Positions 35,423 through 45,050 of a stretch of 64,000 bases of DNA are shown piece after piece. Origin of the DNA: Actinomadura sp. J1-007 (lineage in GTDB: Bacteria > Actinomycetota > Actinomycetes > Streptosporangiales > Streptosporangiaceae); assembly GCF_009793335.1 (NCBI RefSeq), contig NZ_WING01000001.1, positions 6,262,001 to 6,326,000 on the forward strand, written 5' to 3'. A program made the translations under genes and the position numbers. The notes under the pieces are model-generated. The model worked only from the letters and a program-made list of their open reading frames with translations, searched no databases and had not been told where the DNA came from. Numbering within the stretch: the first letter of the stretch is position 1; each line of letters starts with the position of its first letter.

Positions 35423-35440
35423 TTGTGAATGTCTTCACAA
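35423..35440 (+). promoter_or_regulatory. Rex operator (redox repressor site) upstream of ndh
   Basis: TTGTGAATGTCTTCACAA is a perfect palindrome of TTGTGAA-N4-TTCACAA, the consensus of the NADH/NAD+-sensing repressor Rex. It ends 25 bases before the ndh start codon and overlaps a possible -10 element, so Rex would repress ndh when NADH is low. A CRP-type site (TGTGA-N6-TCACA) is embedded in the same palindrome and cannot be excluded. Rex is preferred because of the extended TT/AA ends and the target gene. Confidence 0.75.
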
Positions 35441-35465
35441 GCCGACCGTGACATTGGAGGCCGCA

Positions 35466-36842
35466 ATGGCCAGGACCGCCGAGGGAACCCCTGGCGCTCC
35501 CCACATCCTGATCGTGGGTGGCGGCTATGTGGGCATGTACACCGCGCTGCGCCTGCAGAAGAAGCTCCGCCGCGAGCTCAAGCGGGGCGAGGTCAAGATC
35601 ACCATCGTTGACCCCAACTCGTACATGACGTACCAGCCGTTCCTCCCCGAGGCCGCCGCCGGGAACATCTCCCCGCGGCACGTCGTCGTGCCCCTGCGCC
35701 GGGTGCTCCCGAAGTGCACCGTGCGCAAGGCCCGCGTGACCGAGCTCAACCACGAGGAGGGCTGGGCGATCCTCCAGCCGCTGGCCGGGACGCCCGAGCG
35801 GATCTCCTACGACTACCTGGTCATGGCGGCGGGCGCGGTCCCGCGCATCCTGCCGATCCCCGGCCTGGCCGAGAACGGCATCTCCCTGAAGACCGTCGGC
35901 GAGGCCATCCACCTGCGCAACCACATCCTGGAGCAGCTGGAGATCGCCGAGTCGACCGACGACGAGGAGCTGCGCCGCAAGGCGCTGACCTTCGTGTTCG
36001 TCGGCGGCGGGTTCGCCGGCGTCGAGGCGGTCGCCGAGCTGGAGGACATGACCCGCGACGCGACCAAGTACATGCGCAAGGTCACCCCGCAGGACCTGCG
36101 GTTCATGCTGGTGGAGGCCGCCGACCGGATCCTGCCCGAGGTCGGCCCCGACATGGGCAAGTGGACCGCCGAGCAGCTCCGCGGGCGCGGCATCGACGTC
36201 AAGATGAAGACGTTCCTCCAGTCGGCCGTGGACGGCCGGATCGAGCTGTCGGACGGCAGCGCGTTCGAGGCCGGCACCCTCGTCTGGAACGCCGGCGTGA
36301 AGCCGTCGCCGGTCGTCCGGAACGGCGACCTGCCGGTGGACGAGCGCGGCCGGGTCAAGGGCACCGAGTACCTCACCATCGAGGGCCTCGTCCGGGCGTT
36401 CACCGCCGGGGACAACGCGGCGATCCCGGACCTCACGCAGGAGGGCATGTTCTGCCCGCCGAACGCCCAGCACGCGGTGCGGCAGTCCAAGGTCCTCGGC
36501 GACAACATCGTGCGGTCGCTGCGCGGCAAGTCGCTCAAGCCGTACGTGCACTCCAACGTCGGCGCCGTCGCCGGCCTCGGCCTGCACAAGGGCGTCGCGC
36601 AGACCTACGGGTTCAAGGTCAAGGGCCTGCCCGCCTGGTTCATGCACCGCTCGTACCACGGCGCGAAGGTGCCGACCTTCAACCGCAAGCTGCGCGTCCT
36701 CGCCGACTGGACGCTCGCGCTGTTCCTCAAGCGCGAGACCGTCTCGCTGGCGACCGTCGAGCAGCCGCGCGCCGACTTCGAGCTCGCGGCCCTCGCCGAC
36801 GCCAAGCCCGCGGCCAAGCCGAAGGAGGAGACGGCGGCCTGA
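35466..36842 (+). CDS. ndh: Type II NADH dehydrogenase (NDH-2)
   Basis: 458 residues from ATG 35466 with TGGAGG upstream. Two dinucleotide folds are present: FAD at HILIVGGGYVGMYTALRL (residues 14-31) and NADH at FVFVGGGFAGVEAVAELEDM (about 177-196). YDYLVMAAGAVPR and FTAGDNAAIPDL contact FAD, and PPNAQHAVRQSKVLGDNI is the quinone-side AQxAxxQ-type motif. It oxidises NADH and reduces menaquinone without pumping protons, working as a peripheral membrane enzyme. A Rex operator upstream links its expression to the NADH/NAD+ ratio. A strong terminator follows, so it is a single-gene unit. Confidence 0.93.
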   Translation: MARTAEGTPGAPHILIVGGGYVGMYTALRLQKKLRRELKRGEVKITIVDPNSYMTYQPFLPEAAAGNISPRHVVVPLRRVLPKCTVRKARVTELNHEEGWAILQPLAGTPERISYDYLVMAAGAVPRILPIPGLAENGISLKTVGEAIHLRNHILEQLEIAESTDDEELRRKALTFVFVGGGFAGVEAVAELEDMTRDATKYMRKVTPQDLRFMLVEAADRILPEVGPDMGKWTAEQLRGRGIDVKMKTFLQSAVDGRIELSDGSAFEAGTLVWNAGVKPSPVVRNGDLPVDERGRVKGTEYLTIEGLVRAFTAGDNAAIPDLTQEGMFCPPNAQHAVRQSKVLGDNIVRSLRGKSLKPYVHSNVGAVAGLGLHKGVAQTYGFKVKGLPAWFMHRSYHGAKVPTFNRKLRVLADWTLALFLKRETVSLATVEQPRADFELAALADAKPAAKPKEETAA

Positions 36843-36857
36843 TCCCCGCCGGCTCTC

Positions 36858-36898
36858 CCGGACGCCCCGGCGGTCCCCGCGACCGCCGGGGCGTCCGG
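36858..36898 (+). terminator. Strong terminator after ndh (18-bp perfect stem)
   Basis: CCGGACGCCCCGGCGGTC and GACCGCCGGGGCGTCCGG enclose CCCGC, starting 16 bp after the ndh stop. Confidence 0.8.
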
Positions 36899-36951
36899 CG
36901 TTCCGTACCGGGAAGACGTTGCGTACCGGGAAGATGAGGAACAATCGTCAC

Positions 36952-39900
36952 GTGCGGATCGGGATACTCGGGCCGCTGGAGGTCGCGCCGGACGGGCCGT
37001 CCGGCGCGGCGGACGGCGGCCGCGTCGAGATCGGCGGCGCCCGGCTGCGGGCGCTGCTGACCCTGCTCGCGCTCGAACCCGGCCGGCTGGTCTCCGCCGA
37101 GCGCATCATCGGCGACCTCTGGGAGGACCGGGCCCCCGCCGCCGCGCCGAACGCCCTCCAGTCCCTGGTCTCCCGCCTGCGCGCCGCGATCGGCCGCGAA
37201 CGCGTCGAGTCCCGCGCGGGCGCGTACCGGCTGGACGTGCCCGCGTCCGCGATCGACGCCCACGACTTCGAGGCCCGCGTCGTCCGCGCGCGCCGTACGG
37301 CCGACCCCGCCGCCCGTTCGGCGGAACTGCGCGAGGCGCTCGCGCTCTGGCGCGGCCCCGCGCTCGCCGACGCCGCCGGGCTGCCCTTCGCCGAAGGGCC
37401 CGCCGCCCGCCTGGAGGGCCTGCGCCGCGGCGCCGTGGAGGAACGGGTCGACGCCGACCTCGCCCTCGGCCGCCACGCCGAGCTGATCCCCGAACTCCAG
37501 GCGCTCGCCGCCGCCGACCCGCTCCGCGAGCCCGTGCGCGGCAGGCTGATCCGCGCCCTGTACGGGGCGGGCCGGCAGGCCGACGCCCTCGCCGAGTACG
37601 ACGCGGTCAGGGCCGAGCTCGCCGAGGCCCTGGGCGTCGACCCGTCCCGCGACCTGGAGGAGCTGCGCCTCGCCGTCCTCCGCCAGGACCCGTGCCTGCT
37701 GCCGCCCCGCCCCGCCCCGTCCCCCGCTGTCGCCGCGGTTCCCGCGCCCTCCGGAGCGGCGGCGCGGTCGACGGGGAGTGGCGCGTCCGCCGCGGACGGC
37801 CTGTCAGGTGCGCCGGAGCCGGGAGCGGCCGCGTCGGCGGCCGGGCCGCGCGGGAACCTGCGCGCCCGGCTCACCAGCTTCATCGGACGCGACGACGACC
37901 TGCGGGCCGTGGGCGAGCTGCTCGGCAACGGCCGGCTGGTCACGCTCACCGGTCCCGGCGGGGCGGGCAAGACCCGGCTCTCCCAGGAGGCCGCCGGACG
38001 CCGAGGGGAGACGGCGCCGGACGGGGCGTGGTTCGTGGAGCTGGCGCCCGTCCTCGACCCCGCGGAGCTGCCGCCCACCCTGCTCACCGTCCTCGGCCTG
38101 AACGAGACGGCGCTGGTCGCCGCGCCGCTCGGCCGGCTGCCGGCCGCCGAGCCCGCCGACCCGCTGGAACGGCTCGTGTCGGCGCTCGCCGGGCGGCGGC
38201 TGCTGCTCGTCCTCGACAACTGCGAGCACCTGCTCGACGCGGCCGCGCGGGTCGCCGACCGCGTGCTGGCCGCGTGCCCCGGCGTGCGGATCCTCGCCAC
38301 GAGCCGGGAGCCGCTCGGCATCACGGGGGAGAGCCTGTGGCCGGTCGAGCCGCTCGCCCTCCCGCCGCCGGCGGCGAGCGCCGCCGAGGCGGCGCGGTAC
38401 CCGGCCGTGCGGCTGTTCGCCGACCGGGCCGCGGCCGTGTCGCCGGGCTTCGAGGTCACGGACGCGAACGTGGCGTGGGTCGTCCAGATCTGCCGGGCCC
38501 TGGACGGGATGCCGCTCGCGATCGAGCTGGCGGCGGCGCGGCTGCGGGCGATGACGCCGGGGCAGGTCGCGGACCGGCTGGAGGACCGCTTCCGGCTCCT
38601 GAACGCGGGGAGCCGTACGGCGCTGCCGCGCCACCAGACGCTGCGCGCCGTCGTGGAGTGGAGCTGGGACCTGCTGGACGGGGCGGAGCGGGCGCTGTGG
38701 CGGCGGCTCGCGGTGTTCGTGGGCGGCGCGACGACGGAGGCCGCCGAGGAGGTGTGCGCCGGGCCCGAGCTGGACCGCTCCGACGTGATGGACGTGCTCA
38801 CCGCCCTGGTCGACAAGTCCCTCGTCGTCGTACGCGAGGGGGAGGACGGCCTCGCGGGGGAGCCGCGCTACGCGATGCTGGAGACGATCCGCGCGTACGG
38901 CCTGGAACGGCTCGCCGAGGCGGGCGAGGAGGAGAGGCTGCGGCGGGCGCACGCCGCGTACTTCGTGGAGCTGGCCGAGACCGCCGAGCCGCACCTGTAC
39001 CGCGCCGGGCAGCTCCGCTGGCTCGACCGGCTCACCGCCGAGCACGACAACACCCACAGCGCCCTGCGCTTCGCGGTCGCCGCGGGCGACGCGGCGCTCG
39101 CCGTGCGGTTCTGCGCGGCGCTCGGCTGGTACTGGTTCCTGCGCGGGCAGCACAACGAGGGCGCCGAGCACCTGGTCGAGATCGCCGCGATGCCTGGCCT
39201 GCCCGAGGACGAGACGACCGCGGTCGCGCTCGGGATCGGCGCGATGGCGACCCTCGACGGCCCGCACCACCTGGAGACGGCCGGCGCTTGGCTGCGCCGC
39301 ACCCGGGACATCTGCGCGATGCTCCGGCCGGAGGCGCTGCACCCCGTCCTGCGGATGCTCTCCGCGACGCTGATCATGTACCTGGAGGGCTGGGAGGACG
39401 GGACGCCGCCCAGCCTGGAGGCGCTCCTGGACGACCCGGACCCGTGGGTGCGCGGCGTCGCACACTTCGTCCGCGGCCAGCTCGGCATCAACTTCGGCTG
39501 GACCGGGGAGCTGGAGCGCGACTTCTCCGAGGCGCTCGCGGCGTTCCGCGAGGCGGGCGACCGGTGGGGGCTGTCGTTCACGCTGGCCGGGCAGGCGGAG
39601 GTGGTCGGGCGGACCGGGCGGCACGCGGAGTCCGTCGCGCTCTACGAGGAGGCGCTGCGGCTGAACGCCGAGCTGGGCGGGGGCAGCGTCGTGCTGCTGC
39701 ACGTCCACATGAAGCTCGCCAACGCGCTGGACCTGGCGGGCCGCCGCGAACGGGCCGAGGCGTTCCTGGCCGAGTCGCTGCGCGAGGCGGAGCGCCGGGG
39801 ACAGCCCGAGGAGATCGCCGCGATCCACTACCAGCTCGGCGAGTTCGCGCGGCGCGCGGGCGACCGCGCGACGGCCGCGCGCCGCCTCGGCCGCGCCGAG

Positions 39901-40347
39901 GACCTCATGGCGAACGCCGGGGGACCGCCGCAGTTCCGCTCCATGGTGCTGGCGTCACGCGCGCAGCTCGACCTGGACCTCGGCGAGACCGCGGCGGCGC
40001 GCGGCCGGCTGGACGAGGCGATGCGCGGCGCGGTCCGCGCGCGCGACTACCCGATCGTCGCGTACGTCCTCGCGGGATTCGCCGACCTCGCCCGCCGGGA
40101 GGACGACCCGGAGCGCGCCGCCGGGCTCCTCGGCACCGCCGACGCCCTGCGCGGCATCCGCGACCTCTCCCTCCCGGACGTCGCCGCCATCCACGACGAC
40201 GTCCGGGACCGGCTGGGGGAGCCCGCGTTCACGGCCGCGTACGAGCGCGGGGCCGCCGTCACGTTCGACCAGCTCGTCGACCGCTTCGGCCTGGAGCGCC
40301 CCGCCCCCATGTCCATCAAGCCGAGCCCCCCGCCACCCGCCGCTTAG
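36952..40347 (+). CDS. AfsR/SARP-family transcriptional regulator (BTAD, NB-ARC, TPR)
   Basis: About 1131 residues. GTG 36952 (MRIGILGPLEV) is the usual SARP start, with GAGGA 12 bases before; ATG 36934 is also in frame. Residues 1-95 are the winged-helix DNA-binding domain, 100-245 the bacterial transcriptional activation domain (LRGRLIRALYGAGRQADAL-type helices), and 300-600 an NB-ARC-like ATPase with P-loop TGPGGAGKTRLSQ, LLVLDNCEHLLDAAA and ILATSREPLG. A winged helix with HQTLRAVVEWSWDLL follows, then TPR repeats to the C-terminus. Such proteins activate secondary-metabolite or exporter genes. The adjacent convergent DrrAB pair is a possible target, but that is inference. Confidence 0.9.
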   Translation: MRIGILGPLEVAPDGPSGAADGGRVEIGGARLRALLTLLALEPGRLVSAERIIGDLWEDRAPAAAPNALQSLVSRLRAAIGRERVESRAGAYRLDVPASAIDAHDFEARVVRARRTADPAARSAELREALALWRGPALADAAGLPFAEGPAARLEGLRRGAVEERVDADLALGRHAELIPELQALAAADPLREPVRGRLIRALYGAGRQADALAEYDAVRAELAEALGVDPSRDLEELRLAVLRQDPCLLPPRPAPSPAVAAVPAPSGAAARSTGSGASAADGLSGAPEPGAAASAAGPRGNLRARLTSFIGRDDDLRAVGELLGNGRLVTLTGPGGAGKTRLSQEAAGRRGETAPDGAWFVELAPVLDPAELPPTLLTVLGLNETALVAAPLGRLPAAEPADPLERLVSALAGRRLLLVLDNCEHLLDAAARVADRVLAACPGVRILATSREPLGITGESLWPVEPLALPPPAASAAEAARYPAVRLFADRAAAVSPGFEVTDANVAWVVQICRALDGMPLAIELAAARLRAMTPGQVADRLEDRFRLLNAGSRTALPRHQTLRAVVEWSWDLLDGAERALWRRLAVFVGGATTEAAEEVCAGPELDRSDVMDVLTALVDKSLVVVREGEDGLAGEPRYAMLETIRAYGLERLAEAGEEERLRRAHAAYFVELAETAEPHLYRAGQLRWLDRLTAEHDNTHSALRFAVAAGDAALAVRFCAALGWYWFLRGQHNEGAEHLVEIAAMPGLPEDETTAVALGIGAMATLDGPHHLETAGAWLRRTRDICAMLRPEALHPVLRMLSATLIMYLEGWEDGTPPSLEALLDDPDPWVRGVAHFVRGQLGINFGWTGELERDFSEALAAFREAGDRWGLSFTLAGQAEVVGRTGRHAESVALYEEALRLNAELGGGSVVLLHVHMKLANALDLAGRRERAEAFLAESLREAERRGQPEEIAAIHYQLGEFARRAGDRATAARRLGRAEDLMANAGGPPQFRSMVLASRAQLDLDLGETAAARGRLDEAMRGAVRARDYPIVAYVLAGFADLARREDDPERAAGLLGTADALRGIRDLSLPDVAAIHDDVRDRLGEPAFTAAYERGAAVTFDQLVDRFGLERPAPMSIKPSPPPPAA

Positions 40348-40363
40348 CCCGCCCCCGCCCGCC

Positions 40364-40447
40364 GCGCTCGGGGACGGACCTGGACCCTCGTGCCCCGCCC
40401 CGACCCCGTTCCGGCGCGCTCGGGGACGGGCCTGGACCCTCGGGCCT
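40364..40447. repeat. Two imperfect direct repeats of about 32 bp, 52 bp apart
   Basis: GCGCTCGGGGACGG followed by a CCTGGACCCTCG segment occurs at 40364 and again at 40416. A run of CGGTCGGTG-like units follows at 40488-40525. The repeats lie between the convergent regulator and drrB genes. No hairpin or encoded product accounts for them. Confidence 0.5.
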
Positions 40448-40560
40448 CGCCCCGTCCCCGGTCCTCGGACCGCACCGGCCTGTGCGTTCGGTCGGTGCGG
40501 TCGGTGCGGTCGGTCGGTCGTGCGGCGGGCGGGCGCTCGGGCCGCTCGCGGCGGTTCCGG

Positions 40561-41370
40561 TCAGGCGCGGGCCTTGAAGGCGCGCAGCGAGAGGGGGGCG
40601 AAGACGATCGAGATGCCGACGCCCCAGGCCAGCGCGATGAGCGCGTGCTCGAGGACGGGCCCGCCGACCAGCAGGCCGCGCATCGCCTCGACGAGCTGGG
40701 TCACCGGGCTGTTGTCCATCAGCCAGGCGAGCCACCCCGGGATGCCCTTGGTCGTCGGGATGAACGCGGTGCTGAGGAAGCTCAGCGGGAAGATCACCAC
40801 GAACCCGAAGATCTGCACCTTCTCCGGCTCGTTCACCTTCATCGCGATGTAGACCGAGGTCCACGAGAACAGCACGGCGAACGCCAGCAGCAGCACGAAC
40901 GCCACCAGCAGCGCCAGCACGTTGGTCTCGATGCGGAACCCGATCGCGAAGCCGACCGCCAGCAGGATGATCATCGACCACGCCTGCTTGACGGTGTCGG
41001 CGATGATGCGGCCGATCAGCGGGGCGCTGCGGGCGATCGGCAGGCTGCGGAACCGGTCGAACACGCCCTTGGTGATGTCGGTGTTGAGCCCGAACCCGGT
41101 GCTCATCCCGGCGAACAGCGCGTTCTGCGCGATGATGCCGGGGATCACGACGGGCAGGTACGCCTCGACGCTGCCCTTCATCGCCGGGCCGAACACGTAG
41201 GAGAACAGCAGCACGAACATGATGGGCTGGATCGACAGGTCGAGCAGCTCCATCGGGTTGTGCTTGATCTGCACGAGGTTGCGCCACGCCAGGGTGGCGG
41301 TGTTGCGCGCGGCGATGGCGGGGGAGACCCGCTTGGTCAGGGGCTGGGGGGTGAGGGTCGCCGTGGTCAC
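40561..41370 (-). CDS. ABC-2 type exporter permease, DrrB-like
   Basis: 269 residues from GTG 41370, which overlaps the ATPase stop by 4 bp. Six membrane segments are visible, e.g. IQPIMFVLLFSYVFGPAM, WSMIILLAVGFAIGF, LALLVAFVLLLAFAVLF, IFGFVVIFPLSFLSTAFIP and LIALAWGVGISIVFAPLSL. The phrases FDRFRSLPIARSAPLIGRI and STAFIPTTKGIPGWL are typical of daunorubicin-resistance DrrB permeases. With DrrA it forms a drug or lipid exporter in the cytoplasmic membrane. The substrate is unknown. Confidence 0.9.
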   Translation of the reverse strand: MTTATLTPQPLTKRVSPAIAARNTATLAWRNLVQIKHNPMELLDLSIQPIMFVLLFSYVFGPAMKGSVEAYLPVVIPGIIAQNALFAGMSTGFGLNTDITKGVFDRFRSLPIARSAPLIGRIIADTVKQAWSMIILLAVGFAIGFRIETNVLALLVAFVLLLAFAVLFSWTSVYIAMKVNEPEKVQIFGFVVIFPLSFLSTAFIPTTKGIPGWLAWLMDNSPVTQLVEAMRGLLVGGPVLEHALIALAWGVGISIVFAPLSLRAFKARA

Positions 41371-42359
41371 GCCGACGCTCCTTCCTTGTCGGCGGCCTGG
41401 GCGAGCTCGCCGGCCTCGGCGTCGATGTCGTCGGTGTGGTGCCCGGTCAGGGCGAAGAAGACCTCGTCGAGGCTCGACTTGCGCAGCGACAGCTCGCCGA
41501 CCACCACGCCCGCCTCGTCGAGGCGGCGCACCACGGCGGGCATGATCGCCGGGTCGGGGATCGGGGTGGAGACGAGGCCGCCGCGCACCTCCGGGACGGC
41601 GTCGGCGAGGTCGCCGACGACCCGGGCGATCGTGTCCGCGTCGGCCTCGTGGATCGGCGCGACCTCCAGCACCTGCCCGCCGACCTGCGCCTTGAGCTGG
41701 TCGGACGTGCCGTGCGCGATGGCCTGGCCGCGGTCGATCACGATGATGTCGTCGGCGAGCTGGTCGGCCTCCTCCAGGTACTGCGTGGTGAGCAGCACGG
41801 TGACGCCGTCCCTGGTCAGGCCGCGGACGATGTCCCACAGGCCGTTGCGGCTGCGGGGGTCGAGGCCGGTGGTCGGCTCGTCCAGGAACAGGATCTTGGG
41901 GTCGCCGACGAGGCTCGCGGCGAGGTCGAGGCGCCGCCGCATGCCGCCGGAGTAGGTCTTGGCCGCGCGCTCGGCGGCCTCGGTGAGCTGGAACCGCTCC
42001 AGCAGGTCCTTGGCGCGGGCCTTGGCCGAACGGCGCGACAGGCCGAGCAGCCGCCCGATGAGGACGAGGTTCTCGGTGCCGGTGAGCATCTCGTCGACCC
42101 CGGCGTACTGCCCGGTCAGGCCGATGAGCTGCCGCACCTGGTGGGCCTGCTTGCACACGTCGAACCCGCCGACCCGGGCGGTGCCCTCGGTCGGCTCGAT
42201 CAGCGTGGCGAGGATCCGGGTCATGGTCGTCTTGCCCGCCCCGTTGGGGCCGAGGACGCCCATCACCGTGCCCGCGTCGGCGGTGAGCGAGACGCCGGCC
42301 AGCGCCCGGGTCTCACCGAAGCGCTTCACCAGACCCTCGGCCTGGATGGCGTATGTCAT
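41367..42359 (-). CDS. ABC-2 type exporter ATP-binding protein, DrrA-like
   Basis: 330 residues from ATG 42359. Walker A GPNGAGKTTMTRILA, Q-loop GLTGQYAGVDEMLTG, signature YSGGMRRRLDLAASL, Walker B ILFLDEPTTGLDPRSR and the H-loop region VLLTTQYLEEADQLAD are complete. The C-terminal ~90 residues contain the DrrA-specific LRKSSLDEVFFALTGHHT. The switch residue after Walker B is Gln in LTTQ, as is usual in this family. It energises the overlapping DrrB permease. It is transcribed towards the AfsR-like gene. Confidence 0.93.
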   Translation of the reverse strand: MTYAIQAEGLVKRFGETRALAGVSLTADAGTVMGVLGPNGAGKTTMTRILATLIEPTEGTARVGGFDVCKQAHQVRQLIGLTGQYAGVDEMLTGTENLVLIGRLLGLSRRSAKARAKDLLERFQLTEAAERAAKTYSGGMRRRLDLAASLVGDPKILFLDEPTTGLDPRSRNGLWDIVRGLTRDGVTVLLTTQYLEEADQLADDIIVIDRGQAIAHGTSDQLKAQVGGQVLEVAPIHEADADTIARVVGDLADAVPEVRGGLVSTPIPDPAIMPAVVRRLDEAGVVVGELSLRKSSLDEVFFALTGHHTDDIDAEAGELAQAADKEGASA

Positions 42360-42727
42360 GTGATCTCCCTAGGTACTCGTATGCCGGACATCTCACTGCC
42401 TTGACGCGAGGGCAAGTCAAACTACGTGCCGTCCGGAGGGGTGCGCATCCCGTTTTCCGCCGCCGATCACTGCGCACCGGCGGCGGGAGGACGCCCATCC
42501 GTAAGGTCGCACACGGGTCTGACAGAACGCTGAGATCCGCCGCACCGGGCGGCTCCCCGCTCGGGCCGCGATCTCTTCATCATGCGCGGCCGAGCCCACG
42601 CACGGCACATCTCCACGTCAAATCCGGGCAATTCGTCCTGTTTGCCCTCTTCTGGGAGTGGCCGGGCGGGACCGACCCCCGTTCGGGGTCCGCTGCGGGA
42701 CTCCCGCGGGGATCTAGACTCGTACCC
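42360..42727. other. Intergenic region between divergent drrA and PH-domain genes
   Basis: About 370 bp with no supportable gene. On the right, TAGACT (42715-42720, TANNNT) ends seven bases before GTG 42728, which predicts a leaderless message for the PH-domain gene. Near drrA a short inverted repeat TTGAC..GTCAA (42402-42421) is a weak operator candidate. Confidence 0.4.
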
Positions 42728-43288
42728 GTGACGGCGGTGCGGCGCCACCAACGACGCGACGGCGGGCAGCCGCACCCGCCGCGCTTGCGGCCGCCCGCCA
42801 ACCGGGTGTCGGCCCGCGCGATCGCGCACTGGGCCATCGAGTACCTCCTGCTGTGGGGCCTGGCGTTCGGCCTGGCCTGGGGCGTCGCGGCCTGGATCGA
42901 CGACTCCGGATGGGACGGCCTGCCCCGCTGGCTCGCCGGGCACGTCTGGTGGCTGCCGATCGCCGTCGGCGCGGCGGGCCTGCTCATGGTCACCGCCGCC
43001 CCCGTCTGGCGCTACCGCGTGCACCGCTGGGAGGTCAGCTCCGACGTCGTCTACACCCGTACGGGCTGGTTCAGCCGCGAATGGCTGCTCGTCCCCGTGA
43101 GCCGCATCCAGACCGTCGACACCGAGCAGGGCTGGATCGAACGGATGCTGGGCCTCGCCACCATCCAGGTCAACACCGCCTCGCACACCGGCTCGTCCGA
43201 GGTGTCCGGCCTTCCCGTCGCCGTCGCCACCGCCCTCGCCGAGCAGCTCGCGCACCGCGCGCACGACCTCCGCGACGACGCGACGTGA
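42728..43288 (+). CDS. Bacterial PH-domain (bPH2, YdbS-like) membrane protein
   Basis: 186 residues from GTG 42728, probably leaderless. Two membrane segments (WAIEYLLLWGLAFGLAWGVAAW and LPIAVGAAGLLMVTAAPVW) are followed by the bPH2/DUF304 domain: RWEVSSDVVYTRTGWFSREWLLVPVSRIQTVDTEQGWIERMLGLATIQVNTASH. The IQTVD..QG...R..GLAT signature is diagnostic. The function is unknown; such genes pair with a longer protein of the same fold. The stop overlaps the partner's start (GTGA). Confidence 0.88.
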   Translation: MTAVRRHQRRDGGQPHPPRLRPPANRVSARAIAHWAIEYLLLWGLAFGLAWGVAAWIDDSGWDGLPRWLAGHVWWLPIAVGAAGLLMVTAAPVWRYRVHRWEVSSDVVYTRTGWFSREWLLVPVSRIQTVDTEQGWIERMLGLATIQVNTASHTGSSEVSGLPVAVATALAEQLAHRAHDLRDDAT

Positions 43289-45032
43289 GCGTGCAGGAAG
43301 GCCGCGACGATCCTCCGCCGTCCGCCCCTTCGAACGACCGCCCGGACCGTCCCGCCGACCGGCCGTCCCCGCCCGCCGGACCACCGGGCGGTGCCGCGGG
43401 TCAGGCCGGGCCTGCCGGAACGCCACATGATTCTGGCGCCGCGCCCCATGACCGTTCCGTGGCGGCGGCCGGGGAGCGGGAGGCGAGGGCACGGCGGACG
43501 CGGCGTCCGGCGGCGGGCCGTCCGGCAACGGGGAGCCGGAACGGGCGGGGAACGGCGGGCGGGCGCTCCGGCTGCATCCGCTGACGTTCGTCGTGGGCGC
43601 CGCGCGGGAGCTGATCGCGCTGCTCGCCGCCGGGGCGACGGGCCTGATGGTCGGCGGGCTGTCCACCGCGTTCTACTTCACGCTGGTCGGGCTCGGGTTC
43701 GGCCTGCTGTTCCACGTCGCGACCTGGGTGACGTTCACCTACGCGCTGCACGAGGACCGCATCGAGCTGAGGCGGTCGCTGATCGGGCGCTCGGTCAAGA
43801 GCATCCCCCGCGACCGGATCCGGGGCGTGGACATCAGCGCGTCCCTGCCGCACCGGGCGCTCGGCCTCGCGGTCGTGCACATCGACGCGGGCGCGGACGG
43901 CGGCGAGGGCGAGCTCAACGCGGTCTCCCGGCACGAGGCCGAACGGCTCCGCCGCGTCCTGCTCAGCCGCCGCGCCCGCCCCGCCGGCCACGCCGGCGCG
44001 GCCGACCGCGCCGACCGCACCGAGCACGCCGATCGCGCCGACCATGCCGCGTCCGCGAGTCCGCCGCGCCGCGTGCTCGCGCGGATGCTGCCGCGCTGGT
44101 ACGTGTACGCCCCGCTCAGCGGCGCGTACCTGCTGACGCCGTTCGCCCTCGCGGGCAGCCTGCTCGGCACCCTCTACAACCTGAGCGACGACCTCGGCCT
44201 CATCACCCAGGAGCGGCTGGCGGACCTCGGCCACGACGTGGTCGGCCTGCCGTCCGCGGTCGTGATCGCGCTGGCCGTCCTGTTCCTGCTCGCGATGCCG
44301 GTCATGTCGGTCATCGTGTTCACGCTGTTCAACTGGGACTTCCGCGTCTACGCGCGGGACGGCTCGATCGTCGCCGAGCGGGGCCTGCTCACCCGCCGCA
44401 GCGTGTCGCTCGAACGCCGCCGGATCCGCGGCGTCGAGCTGAGCGACAACCCGTTCGAACGCGCCGCGGGCGTGCTGCGGCTCGGCGCGCTCGTCACGGG
44501 CCTCGGCGACGCGGCGCACCGGGGCCGCCTGTTCCCGGCCGCGCCGAGGCCCGTCGCGGAGACGCTGGCGGGGCGCGTCCTCGGGCTGGTGCCCGGGCCG
44601 CTCGTCCCGCACCCGCGCGCCGCGCGGGGACGCCGCGTCGTCCGCGCCGTGGCGCCGCCGGTCGCCCTCGCCGCGATCGCGTTCCTGGCGGGCCAGCCCT
44701 GGGTGGCGTACGCCGGGCTGGTGGCCGCCGCCTGCGCCGTTCCGCTGGGACTGGACCGCTACCGGCAGCTCGGCCACGCCACCGACGACGTCCGCCTGAC
44801 CGTGCGCTCGGGTTCGCTGCGCCGCCGCCAGGTCGTGGTCGAGCACCGCGCGATCGTCGGCTGGCGCGTGCGCCGCACGCTGTTCCAGCGCCGCCTCGGC
44901 CTCGCCACCCTCGTGGTCGCCGTCGGCGCGGGCGACGGCGGCTACCCCGCCATCGACCTGGCCGAGGAGGACGCGGTGGCGTTCGCCGCCGCCATCACCC
45001 CCGCCTGGGTGGCCCCGTTCCTCGACGAGTGA
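43285..45032 (+). CDS. Multi-PH-domain (YdbT-like) membrane protein, probably frameshifted
   Basis: GTG 43285 overlaps the YdbS-like gene. The first ~60 codons are Pro/Ala/Gly-rich. One base is probably missing at GGGG 43471-43474, because the neighbouring frame reads GAGGEGTADAASGGGPSGNG and then enters RLHPLTFVVGAARELIALL. Without the fix, GTG 43593 gives 479 residues. Three bPH2 repeats follow pairs of membrane spans: SLIGRSVKSIPRDRIRGVDIS, GLLTRRSVSLERRRIRGVELSDN and SGSLRRRQVVVEHRAIVGWRVR. This is the standard YdbS/YdbT pair, role unknown (possibly envelope stress). Confidence 0.82.
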
Positions 45033-45050
45033 GCCGTTCCGGACGCGGGA

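Noticed and set aside
35424..35439. CRP site (TGTGA-N6-TCACA) as primary reading of the palindrome before ndh
   Set aside because: The symmetry extends to TTGTGAA/TTCACAA with a 4-base centre, which is the Rex consensus, and ndh is a classic Rex target. Kept as an alternative.
40488..40525. Tandem CGGTCGGTG-like units considered as a CRISPR or minisatellite
   Set aside because: Units are under 10 bp, directly abutting, without unique spacers or cas genes.
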